NCBI RefSeq assembly: GCF_030817475.1
Contig: NZ_JAUSZJ010000002.1
Coordinates: forward strand, 3,610,626 to 3,674,625
Direction: 5' to 3'
DNA: 64,000 nucleotides
From: Streptomyces sp. V2I9
Lineage (GTDB): Bacteria; Actinomycetota; Actinomycetes; Streptomycetales; Streptomycetaceae
Part shown: piece after piece, positions 42,143-51,647 of the stretch
Layout: each line of letters begins with the position of its first letter
Numbering within the stretch: position 1 is the first letter of the stretch
Position numbers and translations under genes: made by a program
Notes under the pieces: model-generated
The model's database searches: none
The model's input: the letters and a program-made list of their open reading frames with translations, nothing else
What the model was told of the DNA's origin: nothing

Positions 42143-43642
42143 TCAGGCCGGAGCCGGGGCGGAACCCTCCGCGAGGCGGTCGCCGATGGCCCGGAGGCCG
42201 TCCAGGTCGTGTACATCGCCGGGCAGCGCCGCCACGGCCGTCACCGCCACCTCGGGGTGGAGCGCGGTGAAGCGGTCGCGGGTGACGCCCTCGCGGGCGA
42301 CGACCTGCATGCGTTCGGCATGCAGGCGCAGCAGACCCGCCGTCAGTTCCTCGATGCCGATGACGTCGATCTCGTCCGCGTCGTCCTCATCCGCGTCGTC
42401 GGTGTCTCCGGACGTGTCGATGGATGCGTCGGTGGATGTGCCGATCCCGCCGGTCTCGTCGCGTGCGTCCGTGGTGGTGTCCGTCGTGTCCTGGTGCTCG
42501 GGTCCGGACGCCGGCTCGGCCTCGGGGGAGAGGGGCGGCTCGGTCGGTCCGGGGGTGGTGACGGCAGGGGCGGGAGCTTCCCGGTCACCAAGGCCAGCTT
42601 TCCCGGCCTCCTGATCCACAATGCGGGCGTCGTCAAGATTTTCCGCGGCGGTCAGCGCCTGCTCGGCCGAGAGCCGCGCGGCCTCGCTGCCGTGCACGCG
42701 GTTGAGGACCAGACCGGCCAGCGGCATGTCCTCGGCGGCCAGCCGTTCCACGAAGTAGGCGGCCTCGCGCAGCGCGTCCCGCTCCGGCGTCGCCACCACG
42801 AGGAAGGCCGTGCCGGGGGCCTGGAGCAGCTTGTACGTGGCGTCCGCACGGCTGCGGAAGCCGCCGAACATGGTGTCCATCGCGGCGACGAACGTCTGGA
42901 CGTCCCGCAGGAACTGGCCGCCGAGCAGCTTGCCCAGCGTGCCGCTCATCATCGACATGCCGACATTGAGGAATTTCATCCCGGCCCGGCCGCCCACCTT
43001 CGCGGGCGCCATCAGCAGCCGGATGAACTTCCCGTCCAGGAAGGATCCCAGCCGCTTCGGCGCGTCCAGGAAGTCCAGCGCGGAGCGCGAGGGAGGGGTG
43101 TCGACGATGATGAGGTCCCACGCGTCGCGTGCCCGCAGCTGCCCGAGCTTCTCCATCGCCATGTACTCCTGCGTACCGGCGAATCCGGCCGACAGGGACT
43201 GGTAGAAGGGGTTCTCCAGGATGGCCTTCGCCCGTTCGGCGTCCGCGTGGGCCTCGACGGTCTCGTCGAAGGTCCGCTTCATGTCGAGCATCATGGCGTG
43301 CAGTTCGCCGTCGCCCGTGATGCCGTCGACCTGCCGGGGGACGTTGTCCAGCTGGTCGATGCCCATGGACTGGGCGAGCCGCCGGGCCGGGTCGATGGTG
43401 AGGACGACGGCCTTACGGCCGCGCTCGGCGGCCCGTACACCGAGGGCGGCGGCCGTCGTCGTCTTGCCGACCCCGCCGGAACCGCAGCACACGACGATCC
43501 GGATGTCCGGGTCGTCCAGCAGCCCGTCGACGTCGAGGGACGCGCCGGCGTCCGGGGCCACACCGGCCACGTCCGATCCGGCCGTCCCCGCCCCCCTGCC
43601 CGTCCCCGTGCTCCTCCTCGTACCGGATGCGTCCGCGCTCAT
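42143..43642 (-). CDS. ArsA-like (SIMIBI) ATPase, second of a pair
   Basis: This is a 499-residue protein. Walker A CCGSGGVGKTTTAAAL occurs near residue 55, with switch regions LTIDPARRLAQSMG and WDLIIVDTPPSRSALDFLDAP. The C-terminal half contains an acidic, low-complexity insert (DTSGDTDDADEDDADEIDV). The family includes ArsA and Get3, which move metals or tail-anchored proteins. Its ATG overlaps the stop of the upstream ATPase gene (ATGA), so the two are probably made together and may form a heterodimer, as with Rv3679/Rv3680 of M. tuberculosis (recollection). Confidence 0.9.
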   Translation of the reverse strand: MSADASGTRRSTGTGRGAGTAGSDVAGVAPDAGASLDVDGLLDDPDIRIVVCCGSGGVGKTTTAAALGVRAAERGRKAVVLTIDPARRLAQSMGIDQLDNVPRQVDGITGDGELHAMMLDMKRTFDETVEAHADAERAKAILENPFYQSLSAGFAGTQEYMAMEKLGQLRARDAWDLIIVDTPPSRSALDFLDAPKRLGSFLDGKFIRLLMAPAKVGGRAGMKFLNVGMSMMSGTLGKLLGGQFLRDVQTFVAAMDTMFGGFRSRADATYKLLQAPGTAFLVVATPERDALREAAYFVERLAAEDMPLAGLVLNRVHGSEAARLSAEQALTAAENLDDARIVDQEAGKAGLGDREAPAPAVTTPGPTEPPLSPEAEPASGPEHQDTTDTTTDARDETGGIGTSTDASIDTSGDTDDADEDDADEIDVIGIEELTAGLLRLHAERMQVVAREGVTRDRFTALHPEVAVTAVAALPGDVHDLDGLRAIGDRLAEGSAPAPA

Positions 43643-44613
43643 GCGTCCCCCTCTTCCCCCGCGCCCTGCTTGCGGAGCTCCGTGGCCAGGTCGTGCAGCG
43701 CGGCGAGGTCCACCCCGTCGCCCATCAGCGGCAGCTCCGCCGTCGGCAGGCCGAGACCGGCCAGCACCGCGCGCTGCTCCCGCTCCAGGCCGACCCGCTC
43801 CGCGTGCTCGGCCGCCTGCGCGACCAGCGGACGTACGAGGGCCGCGGAACCGGTCACCCCGGCCCGGGTCAGCGTCTTGGCGATCTCCTTGCGGCGGCCG
43901 CCCGCGGCGGTGCGCAGGGCGTCCTCGTCCAGCAGATGCGGGCGGACCATGTTCACGAAGACGCTGCCCACCGGCAGTTCGGCGGCGCGCAGTTCGGCGA
44001 TGCCGTCCGCGGTCTCCTGGACCGGCATCTCCTCCAGGAGCGTGACCAGGTGGACCGCGGTCTGCGGGGACTTCAGGACCCGCATCACCGCCTGCGCCTG
44101 GTTGTGTATCGGGCCGATCTTCGCCAGCCCGGCGACCTCGTCGTTGACGTTCAGGAAGCGGGTGATCCGGCCGGTCGGCGGGGCGTCCATGATCACGTGG
44201 TCGTAGACGAACCGGCCCTGCTTGTCCTTGCGGCGTACGGCTTCGCACGCCTTGCCGGTCAGCAGGACGTCCCGGACGCCGGGCGCGATGGTGGTGGCGA
44301 AGTCGATCGCGCCGAGCTTCTTCAGGGCCCGGCCCGCGCCGCCGAGCTTGTAGAACATCTGGAGGTAGTCGAGGAGCGCGAGCTCGGCGTCGATCGCCAG
44401 CGCGTACACCTCGCCGCCGCCCGGCGCGACGGCGATCTTCCGCTCCTCGTAGGGGAGCGCGTCGGACCCGAAAAGCTGGGCGATGCCCTGCCTGCCCTCG
44501 ACCTCGACGAGGAGGGTGCGCCTGCCCTCGGTCGCGAGGGCGAGCGCGAGGGCGGCGGCCACCGTGGTCTTACCGGTACCGCCCTTGCCGCTGACGACCT
44601 GGAACCTGCTCAC
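43639..44613 (-). CDS. ArsA-like (SIMIBI) ATPase, first of a pair
   Basis: This 324-residue ATPase begins SRFQVVSGKGGTGKTTVAAALALALA with a deviant Walker A (KGGTGKTT). Further motifs are LLVEVEGRQGIAQLFG, YDHVIMDAPPTGRITRFL and a VNMVRPHLL adenine-site segment. It has no membrane span. A TAGGCT hexamer seven bases before the GTG start suggests a leaderless transcript. It shares an ATGA overlap with the second ATPase gene. Confidence 0.9.
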   Translation of the reverse strand: MSRFQVVSGKGGTGKTTVAAALALALATEGRRTLLVEVEGRQGIAQLFGSDALPYEERKIAVAPGGGEVYALAIDAELALLDYLQMFYKLGGAGRALKKLGAIDFATTIAPGVRDVLLTGKACEAVRRKDKQGRFVYDHVIMDAPPTGRITRFLNVNDEVAGLAKIGPIHNQAQAVMRVLKSPQTAVHLVTLLEEMPVQETADGIAELRAAELPVGSVFVNMVRPHLLDEDALRTAAGGRRKEIAKTLTRAGVTGSAALVRPLVAQAAEHAERVGLEREQRAVLAGLGLPTAELPLMGDGVDLAALHDLATELRKQGAGEEGDA

Positions 44614-44685
44614 GTATTCGAGCCTAACCAGTCAGGCCCCGGCCTACGCACGGGACCGTACGTGCCAGGCGTTACAGTCGGGCCC

Positions 44686-44844
44686 ATGACCAAGTGGGAA
44701 TACGCGACCGTGCCCCTTCTCGTGCACGCGACCAAGCAGATTCTGGACACCTGGGGCGAGGACGGCTGGGAGCTGGTCCAGGTCGTTCCCGGCCCGAACA
44801 ACCCCGAGCAGCTCGTGGCCTACCTGAAGCGGGAGAAGGCGTAG
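44686..44844 (+). CDS. Short DUF4177-type protein
   Basis: This 52-residue protein reads MTKWEYATVPLLVHATKQIL, then WGEDGWELVQVVPGPNNPEQLVAYLKRE, matching the DUF4177 pattern (tryptophan-rich, GWELV core). TACAGT lies seven bases before the ATG, so the transcript is probably leaderless. Its TAG stop overlaps the GTG of the RidA gene. Function unknown. Confidence 0.85.
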   Translation: MTKWEYATVPLLVHATKQILDTWGEDGWELVQVVPGPNNPEQLVAYLKREKA

Positions 44845-45314
44845 TGGCGGGCGCCGTCGAAGCGCGCCTCGCCGAACTCGGCCTCACCCTGCCCGCCGTC
44901 GTGCCGCCGCTGGCCTCGTACCAGCCGGCCGTGCAGAGCGGGGTGTACGTGTACACCTCGGGCCAGCTGCCCATGGTGGACGGCAAGCTCGCCGTGACCG
45001 GCAAGGTCGGCGCCGAGGTCACGCCGGACGAGGCGAAGGAGCTCGCGAGGACCTGCGCGCTCAACGCCCTCGCCGCCGTGAAGTCGGTCGCCGGCGACCT
45101 GGACCGGATCAAGCGCGTCGTGAAGGTCGTGGGCTTCGTCGCCTCGGCCTCCGACTTCACCGGCCAGCCCGCCGTGATCAACGGCGCGAGCGAGTTGTTG
45201 GGCGAGGTCCTGGGAGACAAGGGCGTCCACGCCCGCAGTGCCGTCGGCGTCGCCGTGCTGCCGCTGGACGCGCCGGTCGAGGTCGAGGTCCAGGTGGAGC
45301 TCACCGAGGCCTGA
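44844..45314 (+). CDS. RidA/YjgF-family protein
   Basis: This 156-residue protein has the Rid fold: VYVYTSGQLPMVDGKL, GKVGAEVTPDEAKELARTCALNALAAVKSVAGDLDRIKRVVKVVGFV and a C-terminal RSAVGVAVLPLDAPVEVEVQVEL. It lacks the arginine of true RidA deaminases near the end (RSAVGV takes its place), so imine hydrolysis is uncertain. It overlaps the DUF4177 gene at TAGTG. Confidence 0.88.
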   Translation: MAGAVEARLAELGLTLPAVVPPLASYQPAVQSGVYVYTSGQLPMVDGKLAVTGKVGAEVTPDEAKELARTCALNALAAVKSVAGDLDRIKRVVKVVGFVASASDFTGQPAVINGASELLGEVLGDKGVHARSAVGVAVLPLDAPVEVEVQVELTEA

Positions 45315-45551
45315 GCCTCCGCTCGCCCGCCTTCGGCCCTCCGCCTTCCTGCCCTTTCCGCCCTTCCCGATCCCGTCCGGTCCTCGACCGGGCGGGATCG
45401 GGCGTGTGCGGGTCCCCTCCCGCGGTGCGGTATCCGTGGGGGCCGAGCGGGAGGGGTGTACGGGAGGGCGCGTGTGTACGGGGCATGTCGGGACGCCGTG
45501 ACGTTCCCGGAGCCTCTCGAACATCGGCGCGGTTCCGGATAGCCTCCGGCC

Positions 45552-46472
45552 ATGTCCCAAGGTCAGTGGTACCCCCCGGAATGGCCCGACCGGATCAGGG
45601 CCCTCGCCGCCGGTGAGCTGACGGCCGCCACCCCCCGGCGGGCCGCCACCGTGATGTTGCTGCGCGATCCGGTCGGGAAGGGCGGGGTGGAGGGCGGTGC
45701 GAAGGACGGGGCGACGGGCCCCGTCGTGCACATGCTGCGCCGGCGCACCTCCATGGCGTTCGCCGGCGGCGCGTACGCCTATCCGGGTGGCGGAGTCGAT
45801 CCGCGCGACGACGACCGGCTGATCGGGTGGGCCGGGCCCCCGTTGGAGCAATGGGCCGCCCGGCTCGGCGTGGCCACGGTCACCGAGGCGCAGGCCGTCG
45901 TCTGCGCGGCGGTGCGCGAGACGTTCGAGGAGGCGGGCGTCCTGCTCGCCGGTCCGACCGCATCGACCGTGGTCGGCGACACGACCGGGGACGACTGGGA
46001 GGCCGACCGGGAGGCGCTCGTCGCCAGGGACCTGTCCTTCGCGGAGTTCCTGGACCGGCGCGGTCTGGTGCTGCGCTCGGACCTGCTGGGCGCCTGGGCG
46101 CGCTGGATCACCCCGGAATTCGAACCCCGCCGTTACGACACCTGGTTCTTCGTCGCCGCGCTCCCCGAGGGGCAGCGGACCCGCGACGTCTCCACCGAGG
46201 CCGACCGCACGGAGTGGATCGCCCCCGCCGAGGCGGCCCGCCGCTACGACGCGGGTGAGCTGCTGATGATGCCGCCCACGGTGACCACGCTGCGGGCCCT
46301 CACGCCGTACCGGACGGCCGCGGAGGCGCTCGGGGCGGCGGAGGACCAGGACATGACCCCGGTCCTCGCGCAGGCCCGTCTGGAGGGCGACGAGCTGGTG
46401 CTGAGCTGGCCGGGACACGACGAGTTCACCAAGCACGTACCCGCGGCGGGACCGGGGGGTGGCGGAGCATGA
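45552..46472 (+). CDS. Nudix hydrolase (NUDT19/RP2-like)
   Basis: This 306-residue enzyme has a split Nudix region: MAFAGGAYAYPGGGVDPRDDD at the start and AVVCAAVRETFEEAGVLL after a 30-residue insert, which is the layout of the long acyl-CoA diphosphatase-type Nudix proteins. TPEFEPRRYDTWFFVAALPEG follows, also typical of that group. TAGCCT lies six bases before the ATG. Its stop overlaps the next ATG (ATGA). Confidence 0.9.
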   Translation: MSQGQWYPPEWPDRIRALAAGELTAATPRRAATVMLLRDPVGKGGVEGGAKDGATGPVVHMLRRRTSMAFAGGAYAYPGGGVDPRDDDRLIGWAGPPLEQWAARLGVATVTEAQAVVCAAVRETFEEAGVLLAGPTASTVVGDTTGDDWEADREALVARDLSFAEFLDRRGLVLRSDLLGAWARWITPEFEPRRYDTWFFVAALPEGQRTRDVSTEADRTEWIAPAEAARRYDAGELLMMPPTVTTLRALTPYRTAAEALGAAEDQDMTPVLAQARLEGDELVLSWPGHDEFTKHVPAAGPGGGGA

Positions 46473-47341
46473 CCGACGCAGCCGCCCTGCCCGGACAGCC
46501 GCGCGGAACCGTTCTCTCCGGTCCCGCGACCGCCCGCACGGTCAACGTCCTCGCGCCCAACCCGTCCGCGATGACGCTCGACGGGACGAACACCTGGATC
46601 GTGGCCGAGCCCGACTCCGCTCTCGCGGTCGTCATCGATCCCGGGCCGCTCGACGACGTACACCTGCGGGCCGTGATCGACGCGGTGGAGCGGACCGGGC
46701 GGCGCGTGGGCCTGACGCTGCTCACCCACGGGCACCCCGACCACGCGGAGGGCGCCGGCCGGTTCGCGGAGCTGACGGGGACGAAGGTGCGGGCCCTGGA
46801 CGCGGCGCTGCGGCTGGGCGACGAGGGCCTCGCGGGTGGTGACGTGATCACCACGGGCGGCCTGGAGCTGCGGGTGGTGCCGACGCCGGGGCACACCGCG
46901 GACTCGCTCTCGTTCCATCTGCCCGCCGACCGGGCGGTGCTGACGGGCGACACGATCCTCGGCCGCGGTACGACGATGGTCGCGCACCCGGACGGGCGGC
47001 TCGGCGACTACCTGGACTCGCTGAGGCGGCTGCGGTCGCTGACGGTCGACGACGGCGTCCACACGGTGCTGCCGGGCCACGGTCCGGTGCTGGAGGACGC
47101 GCAGGGGGCGGTGGAGTTCTACCTGGCCCACCGCGCGCACCGGCTGGCCCAGGTGGAGACGGCGGTGGAGGCCGGGCACCGTACGCCGTCCGAGGTGGTG
47201 GCCGCGGTCTACGCCGACGTGGACCGCTCCCTGTGGCCGGCCGCGGAGCTGTCGGTGCGGGCGCAGCTGGAGTACCTCGCCGGCCACGGGCTCATCCAGG
47301 GAGCGCCCGGCGGATCAGGGCCGGACGCCCCCCGGGCATGA
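46469..47341 (+). CDS. Metallo-beta-lactamase-fold hydrolase (LACTB2-like)
   Basis: This 290-residue protein has the MBL metal motifs: TLLTHGHPDHAEGAGRF (HxHxDH), PTPGHTADS, LTGDTILGRG and LPGHGP. A C-terminal helical domain (RTPSEVVAAVYADVDRSLWPAAELSVRAQLEYLAGHGL) is the same type as in LACTB2 nucleases and related enzymes. It is coupled to the Nudix gene by an ATGA overlap, and both are conserved beside crp and nth in actinobacteria. Substrate unknown; an RNA or thioester substrate is possible. Confidence 0.9.
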   Translation: MTDAAALPGQPRGTVLSGPATARTVNVLAPNPSAMTLDGTNTWIVAEPDSALAVVIDPGPLDDVHLRAVIDAVERTGRRVGLTLLTHGHPDHAEGAGRFAELTGTKVRALDAALRLGDEGLAGGDVITTGGLELRVVPTPGHTADSLSFHLPADRAVLTGDTILGRGTTMVAHPDGRLGDYLDSLRRLRSLTVDDGVHTVLPGHGPVLEDAQGAVEFYLAHRAHRLAQVETAVEAGHRTPSEVVAAVYADVDRSLWPAAELSVRAQLEYLAGHGLIQGAPGGSGPDAPRA

Positions 47342-47348
47342 ACGGGAA

Positions 47349-47389
47349 GGGCCCCGCCGACCGGGACGCATCTCCGGTCGGCCGGGCCC
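47349..47389. terminator. Bidirectional terminator between MBL gene and crp
   Basis: GGGCCCCGCCGACCGG (47349-47364) pairs with CCGGTCGGCCGGGCCC (47374-47389), a 16-bp stem with one mismatch and a 9-nt loop. Confidence 0.85.
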
Positions 47390-47463
47390 TCGCGTCGGCT
47401 CACATCCGTCGCAGCGCCTCCGGGGCGGCGTCGGCGCGCACACCGCGTACGGGCGCGGGGGTG

Positions 47464-48138
47464 TCAGCGCGAGCGCTTCGCCAGCCGCTCCACGTCCAGC
47501 AGGATGACCGCGCGGGCCTCCAGACGCAGCCAGCCGCGGCCCGCGAAGTCCGCCAGCGCCTTGTTGACCGTCTCGCGGGAGGCGCCGACCAGCTGGGCCA
47601 GCTCCTCCTGGGTGAGGTCGTGCACGACGTGGATGCCTTCCTCGGACTGGACGCCGAAGCGGCGCGACAGGTCCAGGAGGGCGCGGGCGACCCGGCCCGG
47701 CACGTCGGAGAAGACCAGGTCGGACATCTGGTCGTTGGTCTTGCGCAGCCGCCGGGCGACCGCGCGCAGCAGGGCGGTGGCCACCTCGGGCCGGGCGTTC
47801 AGCCAGGGCTGCAGGTCACCGTGGCCGAGGCCGAGGAGCTTGACCTCGGTCAGCGCGGAGGCGGTCGCCGTACGGGGGCCGGGGTCGAAGAGCGACAGCT
47901 CTCCGATCAGCTCGCCGGGTCCGAGCACGGCCAGCATGTTCTCGCGCCCGTCGGGTGAGGTGCGGTGGAGCTTGACCTTGCCCTCGGTGACCACGTACAG
48001 GCGGTCACCCTGGTCGCCCTCGTGGAACAGCGCGTCTCCGCGGGCGAGGGTCACCTCACTCATCGAGGCGCGGAGCTCCGCGGCCTGCTCGTCATCGAGC
48101 GCCGCGAAAAGCGGGGCGCGCCGCAGAACGTCGTCCAC
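47464..48138 (-). CDS. crp: Crp/Fnr-family regulator, Streptomyces Crp
   Basis: This 224-residue protein has an N-terminal cyclic-nucleotide domain (LFHEGDQGDRLYVVTEGKVKL, then GPGELIGELSLFDPGPRTATASAL with the phosphate-binding cassette). A long dimer helix and a C-terminal HTH (LTQEELAQLVGASRETVNKALADFAGRGWL) follow. Sequence and the nth neighbour identify it as the Crp that in S. coelicolor controls germination, development and antibiotic gene clusters. GTG 48138 has GGAGAG close upstream. A degenerate Crp-like site (TGTGA-N6-GCACT on the minus strand, 48201-48216) lies about 70 bp upstream and could mediate autoregulation. Confidence 0.93.
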   Translation of the reverse strand: MDDVLRRAPLFAALDDEQAAELRASMSEVTLARGDALFHEGDQGDRLYVVTEGKVKLHRTSPDGRENMLAVLGPGELIGELSLFDPGPRTATASALTEVKLLGLGHGDLQPWLNARPEVATALLRAVARRLRKTNDQMSDLVFSDVPGRVARALLDLSRRFGVQSEEGIHVVHDLTQEELAQLVGASRETVNKALADFAGRGWLRLEARAVILLDVERLAKRSR

Positions 48139-48508
48139 GAGTTCTCTCCTTGTCGGCCTGGTCCGGAAACCGTGGTCCCCATCATGCCGGACGGTAAAAC
48201 AGTGCGATCAATCACAAACCAGTTTGACGCACGGGCGGTACGAAACCTACGGCAGGGGTCCGATCGGGGGTGGAAACCCCGGGACAGCGGTGGTTGTCGG
48301 TGCCGGGCTCTAGGCTGGCCGGGTGTCCATAACGCCGGGGAGTGCGCGGGCCGAGGCGGCCGACCGGGTGCTGAAGGGCAGCGGTTCCGCTATGGGCGAA
48401 CAGGCCCGGTCATGCCCGAAGAATGCCGCGAACGGCTCCCTCGGAGGGGCGAACGTTTCAACCGGAGAGCCGGGGAAAACGCTCCGGAAGTCGGCCAGGA
48501 GGTCTGAA

Positions 48509-49474
48509 GTGTCATCGTCGAACCCCGGCAAGCCCGCCGAGCCCGCCAAGTCGGCAGCGGCACGTACGGCGGCCACCCCGCGCAAGGCCGCCGGGACGAA
48601 GACGGCCTCCTCGCGCAAGGCCGCCGGGACGAAAGCGGCCACTCCGCGCAAGGCACCCTCGGCCAGGGCGAAGGCCCCGGCCAAGGGGGCTCCGGCCAAG
48701 GCTCCGAAGACCGAGTCGCATCTCGCCATGGTCCGACGGGCGCGCCGGATCAACCGCGAGCTCGCCGAGGTCTACCCGTACGCCCATCCCGAGCTGGACT
48801 TCCGCAACCCCTTCGAGCTTCTCGTGGCCACGGTCCTCTCCGCCCAGACCACCGACCTGAGGGTCAACCAGACGACCCCCGCGCTCTTCGCCGCCTATCC
48901 GACCCCTGAGGACATGGCGGCGGCCGTGCCGGAGGAGATGGAGGAGATCATCCGGCCGACCGGGTTCTTCCGGGCCAAGACCAAGTCGCTGCTGGGTCTC
49001 TCGGCCGCTCTCCGGGACGAGTTCGGCGGCGAGGTCCCCGGACGTCTCGAAGACCTCGTCGAGTTGCCCGGCGTCGGCCGCAAGACCGCCAATGTCGTCC
49101 TCGGCAATGCCTTCGGCGTCCCCGGCATAACGGTCGACACACACTTCGGCCGCCTGGTGCGGCGCTGGAAGTGGACGGACGAGGAGGACCCGGTGAAGGT
49201 CGAGGCGGTGGTGGCCGGCATCTTCCCGAAGAGCGAGTGGACGATGCTCTCCCACCGCGTCATCTTCCACGGCCGCCGGGTCTGCCACGCGCGCAAGCCC
49301 GCCTGCGGGGCCTGTCCCATCGCGCCGCTCTGCCCCTCGTACGGGGAGGGCGAGACCGATCCGGAGAAGGCCAGGAAGCTCCTGAAGTACGAGATGGGCG
49401 GCTATCCGGGCCAGCGGCTCAGCCCGCCCGCCGACTATCCGGGCAGGCCCGCGCCCCCGCTGGGGGCAGGGTGA
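48509..49474 (+). CDS. nth: Endonuclease III with a basic N-terminal extension
   Basis: This 321-residue DNA glycosylase/AP lyase for oxidised pyrimidines has the helix-hairpin-helix [14 protein letters not shown] with the catalytic lysine, VDTHFGR with the catalytic aspartate, and the Fe-S cluster ligands C-x6-C-x2-C-x5-C ([17 protein letters not shown]). Before the catalytic core lies a Lys/Ala/Pro-rich tail of about 60 residues with repeats such as RKAAGTK, like a histone H1 tail. GTG 48509 has AGGAGG six bases upstream; GTG 48323, behind a TAGGCT -10 and leaderless, is in frame and would add 62 residues. Confidence 0.93.
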   Translation: MSSSNPGKPAEPAKSAAARTAATPRKAAGTKTASSRKAAGTKAATPRKAPSARAKAPAKGAPAKAPKTESHLAMVRRARRINRELAEVYPYAHPELDFRNPFELLVATVLSAQTTDLRVNQTTPALFAAYPTPEDMAAAVPEEMEEIIRPTGFFRAKTKSLLGLSAALRDEFGGEVPGRLEDLVELPGVGRKTANVVLGNAFGVPGITVDTHFGRLVRRWKWTDEEDPVKVEAVVAGIFPKSEWTMLSHRVIFHGRRVCHARKPACGACPIAPLCPSYGEGETDPEKARKLLKYEMGGYPGQRLSPPADYPGRPAPPLGAG

Positions 49475-49576
49475 GGGCGGCATGAAGCGTGCGCCCGGCG
49501 GACTTTCACCCCTCAGGACGGAACGGCCCGGAACGAAATGGCCGATGACACGCGTTGTGAATCGACGGGGGTGCCC

Positions 49577-50350
49577 ATGACGCACACGCACGCACGCAGC
49601 ACGACGCAGGCAGGCTCCGGCCCCGGAGCCGGCCGCGGAGAGGGGGCCGTCCGCGCCGCCGGCGACGGGCGCGTCCCCGACGTGCCTGTGACCGTCAGCA
49701 CCGACGGCCTGCCCTCATGGCTCGACCCCGTCGCCAGAGCCGCGCTCACGATCCGGCCGCAGCAGCTCAGCCGCTTCCTGCCGCCCGAGAGCGGGGCCGG
49801 CCGGCAGTCGGCGGTCCTGGTCCTGTTCGGCGAGGGGGAGCGCGGACCGGAGCTGCTGCTCATGGAGCGTGCGGGGACCTTGCGTTCCCATGCCGGGCAG
49901 CCGTCCTTCCCCGGCGGTGCGCTGGACCCCGAGGACGGCGACCAGGCCACCACCGGGCCCCTCCGGGCGGCGCTGCGCGAGGCCGAGGAGGAGACCGGGC
50001 TCGACCCGCGCGGCGTCCAGGTCTTCGGCGTGCTGCCCCGGCTCTACATCCCGGTCAGCGGCTTCGTCGTGACGCCCGTGCTCGGCTGGTGGCGTGCGCC
50101 CAGCCCGGTCGGGGTCGTCGATCCGGCCGAGACGGCGCGGGTCTTCACGGTCCCCGTGGCGGATCTCACGGACCCGGCCAACCGGGCCACGGCCGTCCAT
50201 CCGAGCGGGCACAGCGGCCCGGCGTTCCTGGTCGAATCGGCTCTCGTCTGGGGCTTCACGGCCGGAGTGATCGACCGCATCGTGCACTACGCGGGCTGGG
50301 AACGCCCCTGGGACCGGGACAGACAGGTGCCGCTCGACTGGCGCGCATGA
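49577..50350 (+). CDS. Nudix hydrolase of the CoA pyrophosphatase type
   Basis: This enzyme is 257 residues long. The CoA-specific motif LLMERAGTLRSHAGQPSFPGGALDP runs directly into the Nudix box GGALDPEDGDQATTGPLRAALREAEEETG. Together they mark CoA diphosphatases such as NudL/Rv3672c. ATG 49577 with GGGGGTG upstream was chosen; ATG 49538 is in frame and would add 13 residues. It lies between nth and marP, as in mycobacteria. Confidence 0.9.
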   Translation: MTHTHARSTTQAGSGPGAGRGEGAVRAAGDGRVPDVPVTVSTDGLPSWLDPVARAALTIRPQQLSRFLPPESGAGRQSAVLVLFGEGERGPELLLMERAGTLRSHAGQPSFPGGALDPEDGDQATTGPLRAALREAEEETGLDPRGVQVFGVLPRLYIPVSGFVVTPVLGWWRAPSPVGVVDPAETARVFTVPVADLTDPANRATAVHPSGHSGPAFLVESALVWGFTAGVIDRIVHYAGWERPWDRDRQVPLDWRA

Positions 50351-50441
50351 CACGCTGGCTGTCCTGCTGCGCTGTTCCGGGCCCGGCCCGGACCCCGTCA
50401 CCCCCGACGGGCCAGGTGACGAAACTGCGAGGCTATAGACG

Positions 50442-51647
50442 GTGAACGTGCTGGACATCCTGCTGCTGCTGGCTGCCGTGTGGTTCGCGGTCATCGGCTA
50501 CCGCCAGGGCTTCGTCGTCGGCATCCTGTCGGTGATCGGCTTCCTCGGGGGCGGCCTCGTCGCCGTCTATCTGCTGCCGGTCATCTGGGACCGGGTGACC
50601 GAGGACGCCGAGGTCTCCACAGCGGTCGCCATCGGTGCGGTTGTCGTCGTGATCGTCTGCGCCTCGATCGGCCAGGCGTTCACCACCCACCTGGGCAACA
50701 AACTCCGCCGGTACATCACCTGGTCGCCCGCGCGCGCCCTGGACGCCACCGGCGGCGCCCTGGTCAACGTGGTGGCGATGCTGCTGGTGGCCTGGATGAT
50801 CGGGCTGTTGCTGGCGGGCACCTCGCTGCCCACCCTCGGCAAGGAGGTCCGTACCTCCTCGGTGCTGCTCGGGGTCGACCGGGTGATGCCGAAGCAGGCG
50901 CCCACCTGGTTCCAGGACTTCTCCTCCGTCCTCGCGCAGAACGGCTTCCCGCAGGTTTTCAGCCCGTTCGCCGACGAGCCGATCACCGAGGTCAAGGCCC
51001 CGGACCCGGCCCTGGTGGGCAGCCCGGTCGCCGCCCGAGCCAAGAAGTCGATCGTCAAGGTCGTGGGGACGGCCCCGAGCTGCGGCAAGGTCCTCGAAGG
51101 GACCGGCTTCGTCTTCTCCGAGCGCCGGGTGATGACCAACGCCCACGTGGTCGGCGGTGTGGAGGAGCCCACCGTCCAGATCGGCGGCGAAGGCCGGCTG
51201 TACGACGCGAAGGTCGTCCTCTACGACTGGCAGCGCGACATCGCCGTCCTGGACGTCCCCGATCTGCGGGCCACGCCGCTGCGGTTCACCGGCACGGACG
51301 ACGACGCGGAGACCGGCGACAGCGCGATCGTCGCCGGGTTCCCCGAGAACGGCGCGTACGACGTGCGCTCGGCCCGTGTCCGCGCCCGCATCGACGCGGA
51401 CGGCCCGGACATCTACCACCGGGGCACCGTGCGCCGCGATGTGTACTCGCTCTACGCGACGGTGCGTCAGGGCAACTCCGGCGGCCCGCTGCTCACTCCG
51501 GACGGGAAGGTGTACGGAGTGGTGTTCGCCAAGTCGCTCGACGACCCGGACACCGGCTACGCGTTGACGGTCGACGAGATCCGCGAGGACATCGAGATCG
51601 GCCGTACGGCCGACCAGCAGGTCGACAGCCAGGGCTGCGCCCTCTAG
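50442..51647 (+). CDS. marP: MarP-like membrane serine protease
   Basis: This 401-residue protein has a CvpA-like N-terminal membrane domain with four spans (VLDILLLLAAVWFAVIGY, IGFLGGGLVAVYLLPVIW, AIGAVVVVIVCASIGQAF, VVAMLLVAWMIGLLL). A periplasm-side trypsin-like protease follows with the catalytic histidine in VMTNAHVVGG, the aspartate in QRDIAVLDV and the serine in RQGNSGGPLL. MarP of M. tuberculosis is needed for acid and oxidative-stress resistance. The Streptomyces role is not established. The gene name is by homology and position. Confidence 0.9.
   Translation: MNVLDILLLLAAVWFAVIGYRQGFVVGILSVIGFLGGGLVAVYLLPVIWDRVTEDAEVSTAVAIGAVVVVIVCASIGQAFTTHLGNKLRRYITWSPARALDATGGALVNVVAMLLVAWMIGLLLAGTSLPTLGKEVRTSSVLLGVDRVMPKQAPTWFQDFSSVLAQNGFPQVFSPFADEPITEVKAPDPALVGSPVAARAKKSIVKVVGTAPSCGKVLEGTGFVFSERRVMTNAHVVGGVEEPTVQIGGEGRLYDAKVVLYDWQRDIAVLDVPDLRATPLRFTGTDDDAETGDSAIVAGFPENGAYDVRSARVRARIDADGPDIYHRGTVRRDVYSLYATVRQGNSGGPLLTPDGKVYGVVFAKSLDDPDTGYALTVDEIREDIEIGRTADQQVDSQGCAL

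Noticed and set aside
42143..44248. 701-codon frame spanning both ArsA-like genes
   Set aside because: Only the part from 43642 downward is the real second ATPase; the rest is a shadow of the upstream ATPase in another frame. The ATGA overlap at 43639-43642 fixes the true boundary.
48201..48216. Crp binding site upstream of crp
   Set aside because: TGTGA-N6-GCACT matches only one half-site well, so it is mentioned with the gene but not called as a separate site.
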